Under the pieces are notes generated by a model that was not told the origin of the DNA, ran no database searches, and saw nothing but the letters and a program-made list of their open reading frames with translations. DNA of 58,752 bases from an uncultured Prevotella sp. (GTDB taxonomy: Bacteria > Bacteroidota > Bacteroidia > Bacteroidales > Bacteroidaceae): contig CAKMOD010000045.1 of the NCBI GenBank assembly GCA_927910885.1, positions 1 through 58,752 on the forward strand. The letters run 5' to 3'. Positions 18,129 to 26,530 of this stretch are shown in pieces. Each line of letters begins with the position of its first letter. The first letter of the stretch is position 1. The position numbers were made by a program, and so were the translations under genes.

Positions 18129-18668
18129 ATGAATTTATATTTGCGATATTTCGATAATGAAGTATTAGTACATAATGTTGAGGAAGCTTTAGATTTTCTA
18201 AGTTCTATTCCTGACATTCAGCTCACTCCTGATTTGGAAGATGATATTAGAAATTATGCTTCCAACGATGTTTTCTATCCAAAACGTTATAAAGTACGTC
18301 CTCGTGTTTATTTTATTGTGATAAAGACAGAGGCTGCTACTATGATGGATTTTAAGCAGAAAAAAGCTCTTCGACCTGCTGTTGATGGAATGGCACGTAA
18401 GGATAATCCTGCTATTATGCATCTTAATGAGGAGCGCGAAGGATGGTATGAAGGCGAACTTGATTTTAAGCGTGTTGTTCTCATTCCTACTTCTGGTAAA
18501 CATGAATATCGTGATACTCATTTTGTAGCACAGTGTAAGGCTGTGTCTGGATGGGATTGTTATAATCGCATTGTTGAGTATTTGAAGGATAGGGTAGACA
18601 ATAGAAGTCAGTTCCCATCTGCTAAAGGTAAAAACTTTAAGTTTAGATATTTAGGTATGTGGAAGTAA
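18129..18668 (+). CDS. Conserved hypothetical protein upstream of ssb
   Basis: A 179-residue soluble protein that I do not recognise. It has no signal peptide or membrane segment. The N-terminal 50 residues are acidic (LTPDLEDDIRNY); the middle and C-terminal parts are basic and aromatic, ending FKFRYLGMWK. It starts 34 bases after tRNA-Gly and stops 30 bases before the ssb ATG, so it is probably part of the tRNA-ssb-gldE transcript. A role linked to nucleic-acid metabolism would be guesswork from position only. Confidence 0.75.
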   Translation: MNLYLRYFDNEVLVHNVEEALDFLSSIPDIQLTPDLEDDIRNYASNDVFYPKRYKVRPRVYFIVIKTEAATMMDFKQKKALRPAVDGMARKDNPAIMHLNEEREGWYEGELDFKRVVLIPTSGKHEYRDTHFVAQCKAVSGWDCYNRIVEYLKDRVDNRSQFPSAKGKNFKFRYLGMWK

Positions 18669-18698
18669 TTTCACGTGCCTTTTTGTTATTGCTTATTT

Positions 18699-19106
18699 AT
18701 GAATAAAGTAATGTTGATTGGCAATGTTGGTCGTGAGCCAGAGATACATTATTATGATGCAGATCAGTGTGTAGCCTCTTTTACGTTGGCTACTACGGAG
18801 CGTGGATATACACTTCCTAACGGCACAGTTGTGCCTGATCATACTGATTGGCATAATATTGTTCTTTTTAAGGCTTTGGCTAAGTATGCTGAGAAGTATA
18901 TTCATAAAGGTGATAAACTTTATATTGAAGGTCGTGTGCGTTATCGTTCTTATGATGATAAGAAGGGTATGCGTCGATATGTAACAGAGATTTACGGTGA
19001 CAACCTTGAATGGCTTTCAGCTTCCCGTAAAACAGAAAGTATGTCTGGAGAGAAAGTAGATGATAGCTCTACTGAGGCTGCAGATGAATCTAATTTACCT
19101 TTTTAA
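18699..19106 (+). CDS. ssb: Single-stranded DNA-binding protein
   Basis: A 135-residue SSB with one OB fold (MNKVMLIGNVGREPEI, then YIEGRVRYRSY) that coats single-stranded DNA in replication and repair. A short acidic linker leads to the C-terminal tip ESNLPF, which recruits partner proteins. I chose the ATG at 18699 because homologues begin MNKVMLIG; an in-frame ATG at 18675 would add eight unrelated residues. The stop overlaps the gldE ATG (TAATG). Confidence 0.93.
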   Translation: MNKVMLIGNVGREPEIHYYDADQCVASFTLATTERGYTLPNGTVVPDHTDWHNIVLFKALAKYAEKYIHKGDKLYIEGRVRYRSYDDKKGMRRYVTEIYGDNLEWLSASRKTESMSGEKVDDSSTEAADESNLPF

Positions 19107-20426
19107 TGGATAGTTTTTTAGTAGATTTTTTCTTCTTATATAAGTGTTAATCCAATAGGTTTTAGTGTTATTATTGCGCTTCTATTGGCTGTATCTCTAC
19201 TATTTCTGTCAGGATTTGCAAGTGCATCAGAGATTGCTTTTTTTAGTTTATCTCCAACAGATATAGAGTCTCTTGACCCTGATAAGAATGCTTCAGACAG
19301 ACTTATCCAACAACTAAGAGATGATAGTGAACGTACATTGGCAACGATTCTTATTACGAATAATCTTGTCAATGTGGCAATTATCATGCTGTGTAATTAT
19401 ATCTTTTCCAGTCTGTTTACATTTAAGGAAGAGTGGTTGCAGTTTCTTTGTGTAACCATTCTGTTGACTTTTTTGCTTTTACTCTTTGGTGAGATTATTC
19501 CAAAGGTTTATAGCAGAAGAAGTCCATTGGCTTTTTGTAGGAGTGGTGTGAAGGGTATTGTTTTCTTCCGTAGACTATTTTGGCCTATTGAAACATTACT
19601 ATTGAAAAGTGGTGCTTTTGCTGAGAAGGTAGTACAGAAGGAGAGTCGTCAATTGTCTGTTGATGATCTTGAACAGGCTTTGGAGCTTACGGATAAGAAT
19701 GATATCAAGGACGAACAGGGGATGCTTCAGGGTATTATCCGTTTTGGTGATGAGACTGCTAAGGAAGTAATGACTTCTCGTCAAGATATTGTTGACTTGG
19801 ATATTCGATGTTCTTATGAAGATGTTTTGAAGTGCATTGTCGATAATAATTATTCTCGTATTCCTGTTTATCAAGATAATCAAGATAATATTCGTGGTGT
19901 ACTTTATATTAAAGACCTATTACCCCATCTCTCAAAGCCTACAAACTTTAGATGGCAGAGCTTGATTCGTCCTCCTTATTTTGTTCCAGAAACAAAGAAG
20001 ATTGATGATCTCTTACGTGATTTCCAAGAGAATAAAGTTCATATTGCTATTGTAGTTGATGAATTTGGTGGTACAAGTGGTATTGTAACATTGGAGGATA
20101 TTCTTGAAGAAATCGTTGGTGAGATTAATGATGAATTTGATGAAGAAGAGTGTAACTATACAAAGTTAGGTTCTAATATCTATATCTTTGAGGGAAAAAC
20201 TCTTTTAAAAGACTTTTCTAAGATTCTTAATCTTCCTGATGACGAGTTTGATGAAATTGAAGGAGACGCTGACTCTTTGGCAGGTTTGCTCTTAGAGATT
20301 AAGGGTGATTTCCCTGCAGTGCATGAGATGCTAATATATAAGAACTATAAGTTTGAGGTTTTAGCTATTGAAGAACGTCGTATTAGTAAAGTGAAAGTTA
20401 CTATCTGTGGTACGAATAACGAATGA
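19106..20426 (+). CDS. gldE: GldE-like membrane protein (CNNM/CBS/CorC-HlyC domains), frameshifted near codon 8
   Basis: About 440 residues after repair. The protein has an N-terminal DUF21/CNNM membrane domain (SGFASASEIAFFSLSPTDIE, then GEIIPKVYSRR), a CBS pair (about 215-340, with EFGGTSGIVTLEDILEEIVG) and a CorC_HlyC transporter-associated domain at the end. GldE was named for gliding-associated genes but is widespread in non-gliding Bacteroidota, where an ion-transport role is likely. The ATG at 19106 overlaps the ssb stop and encodes MDSFLVDFFF. One extra base between 19125 and 19140 breaks the frame before VNPIGFSVIIALLLAVS. Without repair only a TTG start at 19185 would be available. 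Confidence 0.85.
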
Positions 20427-20913
20427 TGCTGAGGGTAAAGTTTCTATTGGCTTGTTAAAGATTGATAGAGGTCGACAGGCTGAGAGAGAAGGCGTGAGTC
20501 GACTTCTAACTGAGATGTTAGGCTATGAACCTTTGTTAGAACATAATGAGGATGGTAAACCATTTATAAAGGATTATAATATTAGTATCTCTCATACTCT
20601 TGGCTATGTTGCGGTTATTCTTTCTCGTGAATATGAAGTGGGAATCGATATTGAATATATTTCTGATAGAGTAAGTCGCATATCATCGCGTTTCCTTAGA
20701 GTTGATGAAGAGTTTACTAATATTACTGATAAGCTTATTGCTTGGTGTGCTAAAGAAACTATGTATAAACTCTTTTCTTCGGAGCATTTAGCTTTAAAAG
20801 ATATGAAAGTTGACCCACAATTAAGATTGGTAACTAATCTTAATCGTAATGTTATTCTTGAATTTAAATGTGAATGTACTTCAAAGTATATTCTAACTTA
20901 TACTTGGCTTTAA
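20407..20913 (+). CDS. 4'-phosphopantetheinyl transferase superfamily protein
   Basis: A 168-residue Sfp/AcpS-superfamily enzyme expected to attach phosphopantetheine from CoA to carrier-protein serines. Visible motifs are SISHTLGYVAVILS, the Mg-binding VGIDIE (about 78-83) and WCAKETMYKL, the W-x3-KE-x3-K signature. It starts at a GTG overlapping gldE by 20 bases, so it is translationally coupled. The gldE-PPTase pair is a recurrent Bacteroidota arrangement. It is short for an Sfp-type enzyme (about 220), lacking part of the N-terminal half. The carrier protein served is not visible here. Confidence 0.85.
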   Translation: MVRITNDAEGKVSIGLLKIDRGRQAEREGVSRLLTEMLGYEPLLEHNEDGKPFIKDYNISISHTLGYVAVILSREYEVGIDIEYISDRVSRISSRFLRVDEEFTNITDKLIAWCAKETMYKLFSSEHLALKDMKVDPQLRLVTNLNRNVILEFKCECTSKYILTYTWL

Positions 20914-21074
20914 GTATATTTCCTTTTCATGTTATTATATTTCTTATTTGGGTATAATTACTTTTGTGATTAAAGATGCATATTATATTACAAAAATATT
21001 TATTATGCAGTAAAAAAATATCTAATTTTCAATTTTTATTTACTGTATGACTTGCTTTTTATTTTCATTTTACT

Positions 21075-21082
21075 TATATTTG
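21075..21082 (+). promoter_or_regulatory. -7 promoter box for the short peptide gene
   Basis: TATATTTG fits TAnnTTTG and lies 66 bases before the peptide ATG. No good TTTG at -33. The surrounding 20914-21074 sequence is very AT-rich and shows no gene. Confidence 0.4.
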
Positions 21083-21134
21083 TATCAGTTATTTAGCGGA
21101 TAACATAATATATTTACCAATTAGTCTAATTTAC

Positions 21135-21140
21135 AGGAGG
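21135..21140 (+). promoter_or_regulatory. Perfect AGGAGG ribosome binding site
   Basis: AGGAGG is eight bases before the ATG at 21149 and only two bases before the in-frame ATG at 21143, so it selects 21149. Strong Shine-Dalgarno sequences are rare in Bacteroidota, and I noticed no other gene in this window with one this good. Confidence 0.6.
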
Positions 21141-21148
21141 CAATGAAC

Positions 21149-21262
21149 ATGAAAGAAAACAAAACACATGATTTCTTCGAAGATTATGATTTCGAGAATC
21201 AAAACAGTAAAGAACACACCGATGCTAATCAAACGCTTGGTGGTGAGATTTGGTACAACTAA
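21149..21262 (+). CDS. Stand-alone 37-residue peptide with C-terminal LGG-EIWYN
   Basis: An acidic, hydrophilic peptide (MKENKTHDFFEDYDFENQ at the start) ending in TLGGEIWYN. It has no signal sequence or membrane segment. A -7 box, a perfect Shine-Dalgarno and a strong terminator 40 bases after the stop frame it as an independent transcription unit between the PPTase and serB. The GG followed by five residues looks like a double-glycine leader cut site, which would release EIWYN, but no peptidase, transporter or modifying enzyme lies beside it. Starting at 21143 would add two residues. It could be a signalling peptide, a leader peptide or a small regulatory protein. Function unknown. Confidence 0.6.
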   Translation: MKENKTHDFFEDYDFENQNSKEHTDANQTLGGEIWYN

Positions 21263-21301
21263 GTTGTATGCGTATTAGATTATATATTTTATGACTGATT
21301 T

Positions 21302-21341
21302 AGAATGCACTTACTCTTTGGGTTCAAGTGCATTCTTTTTT
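21302..21341 (+). terminator. Terminator after the short peptide gene
   Basis: An 11-bp stem (AGAATGCACTT / AAGTGCATTCT) followed by TTTTT. Confidence 0.85.
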
Positions 21342-21493
21342 GTATATATAGTGTTTGGTTTAAAGTTGAGTATGGTACTCTCCTTGTGTATAACTTTATT
21401 TATATTTCTTGAGGTATTTTTTATCAAGAGAAATAGATAGTATAAGTACAAAGTAAATGATACTCAACATTTGTCTACTTCGTTAGAAATGAT

Positions 21494-21501
21494 TACTTTT
21501 G
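21494..21501 (+). promoter_or_regulatory. -7 promoter box for serB
   Basis: TACTTTTG followed by CA, 19 bases before the ATG at 21521, predicting a leader of only about 13 bases. Confidence 0.6.
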
Positions 21502-21520
21502 CATTTATAAAGAACTTATT

Positions 21521-22768
21521 ATGAAAGAATCTAAGGTTAAACAAGAAGAACTAATACTTATTCGTATAACTGGACAAGATAGACCAGGTTTGACAACGGC
21601 TGTCATGTCTATTCTTGCACGTTATAATGCTCATGTCTTAGATATTGGACAGGCTGATATTCATTCTACTTTGTCGCTTGGTATTCTTATTCGTATTGAT
21701 GAGAAAGGTGCAGGGCAGGTGATGAAAGAATTATTGTTTAAAGCGACAGAACTTGGTGTGAATATTGGTTTTGCTCCAGTACCTGATGATGAATATGAGG
21801 ATTGGGTTAGTAGACAAGGTAAGAATAGATATATTCTTACTATTATAGGAAGATCATTGTCAGCACGTAATATTGAGGAAACGACTCGCGTAATTACTGA
21901 GCAGGGGATAAATATAGATTCAATTCTTCGTTTGACAGGTCGACAGAGTATTCGTAAACGAAATCAGAATGTGAGAGCGTGTATTGAATTCTCACTGCGT
22001 GGTAATCCAAAAGATTATAGCCAGATGCAAGCTGACCTTATGCAGATGGGTCATGAGCAGGGTATTGATTTCTCTTTGCAGAAAGATAATATGTATAGAC
22101 GTATGCGTCGTCTTATATGCTTTGATATGGATTCTACGCTTATTCAAACAGAATGTATAGATGAATTGGCAAAGTGTGCGGGTGTTGGTAAACAGGTTGC
22201 TGAGATAACTGAGCGAGCTATGCGTGGTGAGATTGACTTTAAGGAAAGTTTTACAGAACGTGTTGCTTTGTTGAAAGGTCTTGATGCTAACGTTATGAAG
22301 GATATTGTTGAAACAATGCCTATTACAGAAGGTGTCGATCGCTTGATGACAGTATTGAAGCAGTGTGGGTATAAGATTGCGATTTTAAGTGGTGGTTTCA
22401 CTTATTTTGGAGAGTATCTGCAGCGTAAATATGGTATTGATTATGTTTATGCTAATGAACTCGAGATAGATGAGAATAATAAGCTTACAGGCCGTTATTT
22501 GGGTGAGATAGTTGATGGTAAACGTAAGGCTGAGCTATTAAAGTTATTGGCTCAAGTTGAGAAGGTTAATCTTGCACAAACCATTGCTGTCGGTGATGGT
22601 GCTAATGACCTTCCAATGCTTGCTGAAGCAGGTTTGGGTATTGCTTTTCATGCTAAGCCACGTGTACAAGCAACTGCTGAACAAAATATTACTACTATTG
22701 GTTTGGATGGAGTTCTTTACTTCCTTGGCTTTAAGGATAGTTATCTTGGAGATGCAGGAAAATTTTAA
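21521..22768 (+). CDS. serB: Phosphoserine phosphatase with two ACT domains
   Basis: A 415-residue enzyme for the last step of serine synthesis, hydrolysing O-phospho-L-serine. The N-terminal ACT domains (about 12-85 with ITGQDRPGLT, and 103-185 with ILTIIGRSLSARNIEETT) probably sense serine. The HAD catalytic domain begins at CFDMDSTL (nucleophile D202, acid D204), followed by AILSGGFTYF and AVGDGANDLPML. The length fits the long SerB form. Monocistronic by context. Serine made here also feeds serine palmitoyltransferase at 16019. Confidence 0.93.
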   Translation: MKESKVKQEELILIRITGQDRPGLTTAVMSILARYNAHVLDIGQADIHSTLSLGILIRIDEKGAGQVMKELLFKATELGVNIGFAPVPDDEYEDWVSRQGKNRYILTIIGRSLSARNIEETTRVITEQGINIDSILRLTGRQSIRKRNQNVRACIEFSLRGNPKDYSQMQADLMQMGHEQGIDFSLQKDNMYRRMRRLICFDMDSTLIQTECIDELAKCAGVGKQVAEITERAMRGEIDFKESFTERVALLKGLDANVMKDIVETMPITEGVDRLMTVLKQCGYKIAILSGGFTYFGEYLQRKYGIDYVYANELEIDENNKLTGRYLGEIVDGKRKAELLKLLAQVEKVNLAQTIAVGDGANDLPMLAEAGLGIAFHAKPRVQATAEQNITTIGLDGVLYFLGFKDSYLGDAGKF

Positions 22769-22965
22769 AGAGACTTTTTAGATGATAGTAGTCCGAAAAA
22801 AATCAATTTATATATTACACTATACGTAATTTTTTTGAAACTGACAATTTTGCACTTATTTTAGGCAAATAACGCTTTTAATTGAAATGTTATTGTTTCT
22901 ATCACTTTTCTACTGTATGAGGTTGCGCTTCTTACAAGTATTATTTACAAGGTGTAGGGGGCTCC

Positions 22966-23007
22966 GCACAGATTGTGTCCAGTATACACACAATACGTGT
23001 TGAGCAC
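22966..23007 (+). repeat. 22-bp-pitch palindrome array, copy C (2 sites, decayed third)
   Basis: GCAC-N5-GTGT at 22966 and ACAC-N5-GTGT at 22988, 22 bp apart. A stray GCAC at 23004 is out of phase, so the third site is lost. It lies between serB and the tRNA-Thr terminator. Confidence 0.7.
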
Positions 23008-23042
23008 CAATATATTTTAGGGAGAATAGTTTTGGTCTTATA

Positions 23043-23083
23043 GCTATGACATATTGCTATGACATATTGCTATGACATATTGC
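23043..23083 (+). repeat. 13-bp direct tandem repeat, three copies
   Basis: The unit GCTATGACATATT is repeated three times without change, then GC. It begins 36 bases beyond array C. The rest of the 22769-23160 gap shows nothing else. Confidence 0.8.
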
Positions 23084-23160
23084 AAAATATTGAGCCCACT
23101 CAATATCTACTGAGCCGTATTCTCTTTGTAAATATATAAACTACGTAATAGCCTAAAACG

Positions 23161-23189
23161 CAAAAAGGTATGCCTCACGACATACCTTC
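23161..23189 (-). terminator. Terminator after tRNA-Thr
   Basis: Stem GAAGGTATG / CATACCTTT with a minus-strand tail TTTTTGCG, 30 bases beyond the tRNA 3' end. Confidence 0.75.
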
Positions 23190-23219
23190 TTCTGTGTTCT
23201 TAGTCATTCTATTAATTCG

Positions 23220-23293
23220 AGCCTCTTGTCGGATTCGAACCAACGACCCCGAGATTACAAATCACGTGCTCTGGCCAACTGAGCTAAAGAGGC
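23220..23293 (-). tRNA. tRNA-Thr (TGT)
   Basis: Minus-strand cloverleaf with acceptor GCCTCTT/AAGAGGC, anticodon TGT and T loop TTCGAATC. It begins five bases after the inferred end of the SRP RNA, with no promoter between, so both are probably cut from one transcript. Confidence 0.95.
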
Positions 23294-23298
23294 GGGGT

Positions 23299-23394
23299 GG
23301 ACAAGCGATTCCTATCGCACCGCTACAACCTTCTGCCCTTGCTACGTTCCCGTCCTGGGGGATTCAAAGGGAGCTGGTCGTAAGAGACTTGCCC
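23299..23394 (-). ncRNA. ffs: Small bacterial SRP RNA (4.5S-type)
   Basis: The minus strand carries the domain IV core CAGGACGGGAACGTAGCAAG, the asymmetric loop and GNRA-like tip that bind Ffh. The ends pair as GGGCAAG (23394 side) with CTTGTCC (23299 side), giving about 96 nucleotides, normal for the short form without Alu domain. It directs signal-peptide-bearing ribosomes to the membrane. A TATCTTTG box lies 35 bases upstream. The exact ends are inferred from pairing. Confidence 0.85.
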
Positions 23395-23428
23395 GTCTAA
23401 TACTTTACCATTGCTGTTAAAGCGGGTG

Positions 23429-23436
23429 CAAAGATA
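23429..23436 (-). promoter_or_regulatory. -7 promoter box for ffs-tRNA-Thr
   Basis: TATCTTTG followed by GC on the minus strand. Transcription would start some 25-30 bases before the mature SRP RNA end. Confidence 0.6.
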
Positions 23437-23540
23437 CATATTTTATTTCTTACTAGCAAAGAGAAATCAAAACTTTTTCTGTTTTTAACAAAAAATCATA
23501 AATTTGATGGAGTACTACATTATTTATAATAAATAATCCG

Positions 23541-23548
23541 TACTTTTG
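23541..23548 (+). promoter_or_regulatory. -7 promoter box abutting the DUF4199 start codon
   Basis: TACTTTTG ends four bases before the ATG at 23553, so the transcript would be leaderless or nearly so. No TTTG at the right -33 distance is seen. Confidence 0.4.
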
Positions 23549-23552
23549 TATC

Positions 23553-24092
23553 ATGATTTATGAAGATTTTAAACAGCTGACAGCTTATACTCGTTATGAT
23601 GGTATTTATCTTGCTATCATTTGGGCAGCAAGTTTTGCTTGTTTGTTGGGTATAACTGTTCTGCCAGTTTTGGCACAATTTAGTTTTCTACTCTCACTAT
23701 CAACACCTTTTTTTGTAGCTTATCGACTGAAGATATTTCGTGAGGAAGGACGTAACGGAGTTATCTCTTTTCGTCGTAGTCTTTTCTATTGTGTACGTGT
23801 ATTTTTTAATGCAGCAATTATCTTTAGTTTGTTGCAATGGCTCTATATGCATTATCTTGATAATGGGAAATTAGTCATGATGGTTACTAATATCTATTCC
23901 ACCAATGAGGGTAAAAGTACTCTTGCGGCTATAGGTGTTTCATACGACCAGTTTGTTGCTGCATTGCCAGAGGCTTTTCAGCCATACTCATTGGCTTCAA
24001 GTACTTTTGTTACAGCTGTAATGTTAGGTGGTTTGTGCTCACTGTTTATTGCAGCTATTATGTCTAAGAAAGTCAAGAGCCAGGAGTTATAA
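23553..24092 (+). CDS. DUF4199-family integral membrane protein
   Basis: A 179-residue protein with four hydrophobic segments (about 19-38, 40-57, 79-98, 150-168) and the FREEGRNGVISFRRS loop that I associate with DUF4199, a family of unknown function confined largely to Bacteroidota. In many genomes it stands directly before a GT2 glycosyltransferase, as here (52 bases). It may therefore assist that enzyme or its lipid-linked substrate in the membrane; this is inference from context only. Confidence 0.8.
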   Translation: MIYEDFKQLTAYTRYDGIYLAIIWAASFACLLGITVLPVLAQFSFLLSLSTPFFVAYRLKIFREEGRNGVISFRRSLFYCVRVFFNAAIIFSLLQWLYMHYLDNGKLVMMVTNIYSTNEGKSTLAAIGVSYDQFVAALPEAFQPYSLASSTFVTAVMLGGLCSLFIAAIMSKKVKSQEL

Positions 24093-24144
24093 ACTTGAAC
24101 TTAATGAACTTCTCATATCTAATTGAAAACTCCTAATTTAGAAT

Positions 24145-25098
24145 ATGGATATATCAGTAATTATTCCTCTTTACAATGAGGAAGAAAGTCTACCAGAATT
24201 ACACGCGTGGATTCAGCGCGTGATGAACGCCAACGGCTTCACGTATGAAATAATCTTTGTCAATGACGGCTCTAAAGATAGGAGCTGGGATGTTATTGAG
24301 GATTTACATCATAAGGATGCTGAGCATGTTCATGCTATTAAGTTCCGCCGTAACTATGGTAAGAGCCCTGCGCTCTATTGTGGCTTTAATGCTGCTCAGG
24401 GAGATGTTGTCATTACGATGGATGCTGATTTGCAGGATTCTCCTGACGAGATACCAGAGCTTTATCGTATGATAATGGAGGAGAAGTATGACCTTGTCAG
24501 TGGTTATAAACAGAAACGCTATGACCCATTGACGAAGACTATACCTACAAAGCTTTTTAATGCTACGGCACGTAAGATTAGTGGTGTACACAATTTGCAT
24601 GATTTCAACTGTGGTTTGAAAGCCTATCGTCGTGATGTAGTGAAGAATATTGAAGTGTATGGTGAGATGCACCGTTATATCCCTTATCTTGCTAAAGAGG
24701 CAGGTTTTGCACGCATAGGTGAGAAGGTCGTACAGCATCAGGCACGCAAGTATGGCACGTCAAAGTTTGGTATCAACCGTTTCTTCAATGGTTATCTTGA
24801 CTTGTTGACGCTCTGGTTCCTCACGAACTTTGGTAAGAAACCAATGCATGTCTTTGGATTGATGGGGTCGTTTATGTTCTTCATTGGTTTTATAGCCTTC
24901 CTTTGGCTGATTGTAGAGAAGATTATTATGCTCGTGAATGGTGTTTATGGAGACTTACTCTCTAACCATGCATCCTTCTTTATTGCACTTGTTGCGATGG
25001 TACTGGGTACACAGCTCTTCCTTGCTGGTTTTATTGGCGACCTTATCAGTCGTAGTAATCCGCGAAGGAATGACTATCAGATTGAGAAAGAATTCTAA
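24145..25098 (+). CDS. GT2-family polyprenyl-phosphate glycosyltransferase (DPM1/GtrB-like)
   Basis: A 317-residue inner-membrane enzyme that transfers a sugar from a nucleotide donor to undecaprenyl phosphate or a similar carrier. The GT-A domain has SVIIPLYNEEESLPEL at the start, FVNDGSKDRSW and the metal-binding TMDADLQD near residue 94; two membrane segments follow (about 235-260 and 272-300). This is the dolichyl-phosphate-mannose synthase/GtrB/ArnC layout, and the length is normal. Sugar and acceptor cannot be assigned. It probably forms an operon with the DUF4199 protein and ends at a hairpin. Confidence 0.88.
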   Translation: MDISVIIPLYNEEESLPELHAWIQRVMNANGFTYEIIFVNDGSKDRSWDVIEDLHHKDAEHVHAIKFRRNYGKSPALYCGFNAAQGDVVITMDADLQDSPDEIPELYRMIMEEKYDLVSGYKQKRYDPLTKTIPTKLFNATARKISGVHNLHDFNCGLKAYRRDVVKNIEVYGEMHRYIPYLAKEAGFARIGEKVVQHQARKYGTSKFGINRFFNGYLDLLTLWFLTNFGKKPMHVFGLMGSFMFFIGFIAFLWLIVEKIIMLVNGVYGDLLSNHASFFIALVAMVLGTQLFLAGFIGDLISRSNPRRNDYQIEKEF

Positions 25099-25109
25099 GG
25101 GAATATTCT

Positions 25110-25146
25110 CCCTCTATAGCTTTTGGTGGTTAAAGGCTATAGAGGG
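25110..25146 (+). terminator. Hairpin after the GT2 gene
   Basis: Stem CCCTCTATAGC / GCTATAGAGGG of 11 bp with a long loop, 11 bases after the stop. The T tail is weak (TTAT), so termination efficiency is uncertain. Confidence 0.6.
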
Positions 25147-25230
25147 TTATCATATTTGTGGGGGGAGTTATAAAAACTTGTGTAGATATTATCTACGGAC
25201 GTTGCTTTATTTATAGAAATCAATAGGAAA

Positions 25231-25734
25231 ATGAACTATAGCAAGATTAGACATATAGTAAGTAAAACCTTCTTGTTTACTCTTCTTCTTGGTGGAGTAA
25301 TTTGGATGGGGGCTTGTTCAGACATTGACTGTCCTGTGACTAATGGTGTATGGGCAAACTATGTTGTACAAGGTGATACTTTGCGCGACACACTTACTAT
25401 CTCGGCAATACGTGAGAATAAAACCGACACAGTGTTACTGAATAAGCAAGTTAATACAACGAAGTTTAGTTTGCCGATGAGCTATAGTGGCAATAGTGAC
25501 AAGTTGCGCTTTGTCTTCACAAGTAAGGCGGGGGTAACAACAGTTGATACAGTTACAGTGTCAAAGACGAATATAAGTCATTTTGAGAATGTTGACTGTC
25601 CGCCAACATTCTTTCATACCCTTACAGCCGTATCGGCAAAGGGTACACGTGTGAGTCAGGTTGAAATCAATAATCCTAACGTTGATTATGATGGTACGAA
25701 AGAACATATACTTATCACTTTTACTAATCCTTAA
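25231..25734 (+). CDS. DUF6452-like lipoprotein
   Basis: A 167-residue secreted protein with a signal peptide and a lipobox-like WMGACSDIDC (Cys at about 29), so it is probably lipid-anchored. The rest is beta-rich with CPVTNGVWANY and a C-terminal NVDYDGTKEHI segment. I recall this as the DUF6452 family of Bacteroidales, usually followed by a DUF6048 protein as here. Function unknown; an envelope role is likely. The end overlaps the start of the next gene by about 45 bases. Confidence 0.7.
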   Translation: MNYSKIRHIVSKTFLFTLLLGGVIWMGACSDIDCPVTNGVWANYVVQGDTLRDTLTISAIRENKTDTVLLNKQVNTTKFSLPMSYSGNSDKLRFVFTSKAGVTTVDTVTVSKTNISHFENVDCPPTFFHTLTAVSAKGTRVSQVEINNPNVDYDGTKEHILITFTNP

Positions 25735-26381
25735 TGCATTATTCCTGCTGTGTCCAGCTACAGCTAATGCGCAACGCCGACCATCTTTGCCAAAGGTAAA
25801 GGAGGATAGCATCCCTTTCTTTAGGGGAGTGGCAGTGGGTACAGATTTCGTCGGACCAGCTATGCGTTGGCTTGCGTCATACGGTCAGTATGAAGCTTTG
25901 CTGCGTGTAAATATCAAGGATAGATACTTTCCTGTTATTGAAGCAGGTGTAGGACAGGCTGATAAGACTGATGAAACAACTGGAACAAACTTTAAGACGA
26001 GTGCACCTTATGGACGAGTAGGCTGTGACTTCAATATGCTTAAGAATAAGCATGACGATTATCGTTTTTTTAGTGGGTGGTAGAGTAGGCTATACTTCGT
26101 TCAAGTATGATGTTCTTAGTCCAGGCATTGCTGATCCTATTTGGGGAACACAATCCTCTTATGGTGCGCTTGGTAATAAGGGAAGTCAACTTTGGGCAGA
26201 ACTCGTTGGTAGTGTTGATGCAAAGATTTGGGGACCTATCCGTATGGGTTGGAGTGTTCGATATAAACTTCGTGTAGCGCATAAGATGGGCGAAATAGGC
26301 GAAGCATGGTATGTTCCTGGTTATGGTCGTGGCGGTTCCTCACAGCTTGGCGCAACCTTTAATGTGCTTTTTGAACTATAA
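25688..26381 (+). CDS. DUF6048-like outer-membrane-associated protein, frameshifted at a T7 run
   Basis: The start MMVRKNIYLSLLLIL gives a signal peptide ending near ANA. The mature part has alternating beta segments (FFRGVAVGTDFVGPAMRWL, then FKYDVLSPG, MGWSVRYKLRV and a C-terminal TFNVLFEL), consistent with a small beta-barrel ending in a hydrophobic C-terminal strand. One extra T in the run at 26065-26071 breaks the frame; with six Ts it reads DDYRFLVGGRVGYTSF and continues to the stop at 26381, giving about 230 residues. It pairs with the preceding lipoprotein. Function unknown. Confidence 0.7.
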
Positions 26382-26530
26382 AGAGATAGTTGTTTAGAAA
26401 TTAGAAGGATATGGTAATCGTGTCCTCTAATAGTTTTTACTCATAGAGGTGCTATTTGTGTGCCTTAAAGTTTACGACTATTATCTCTAACTTAAACTAA
26501 CTCTCCATTCCTAATAAATATAAATGTTAT

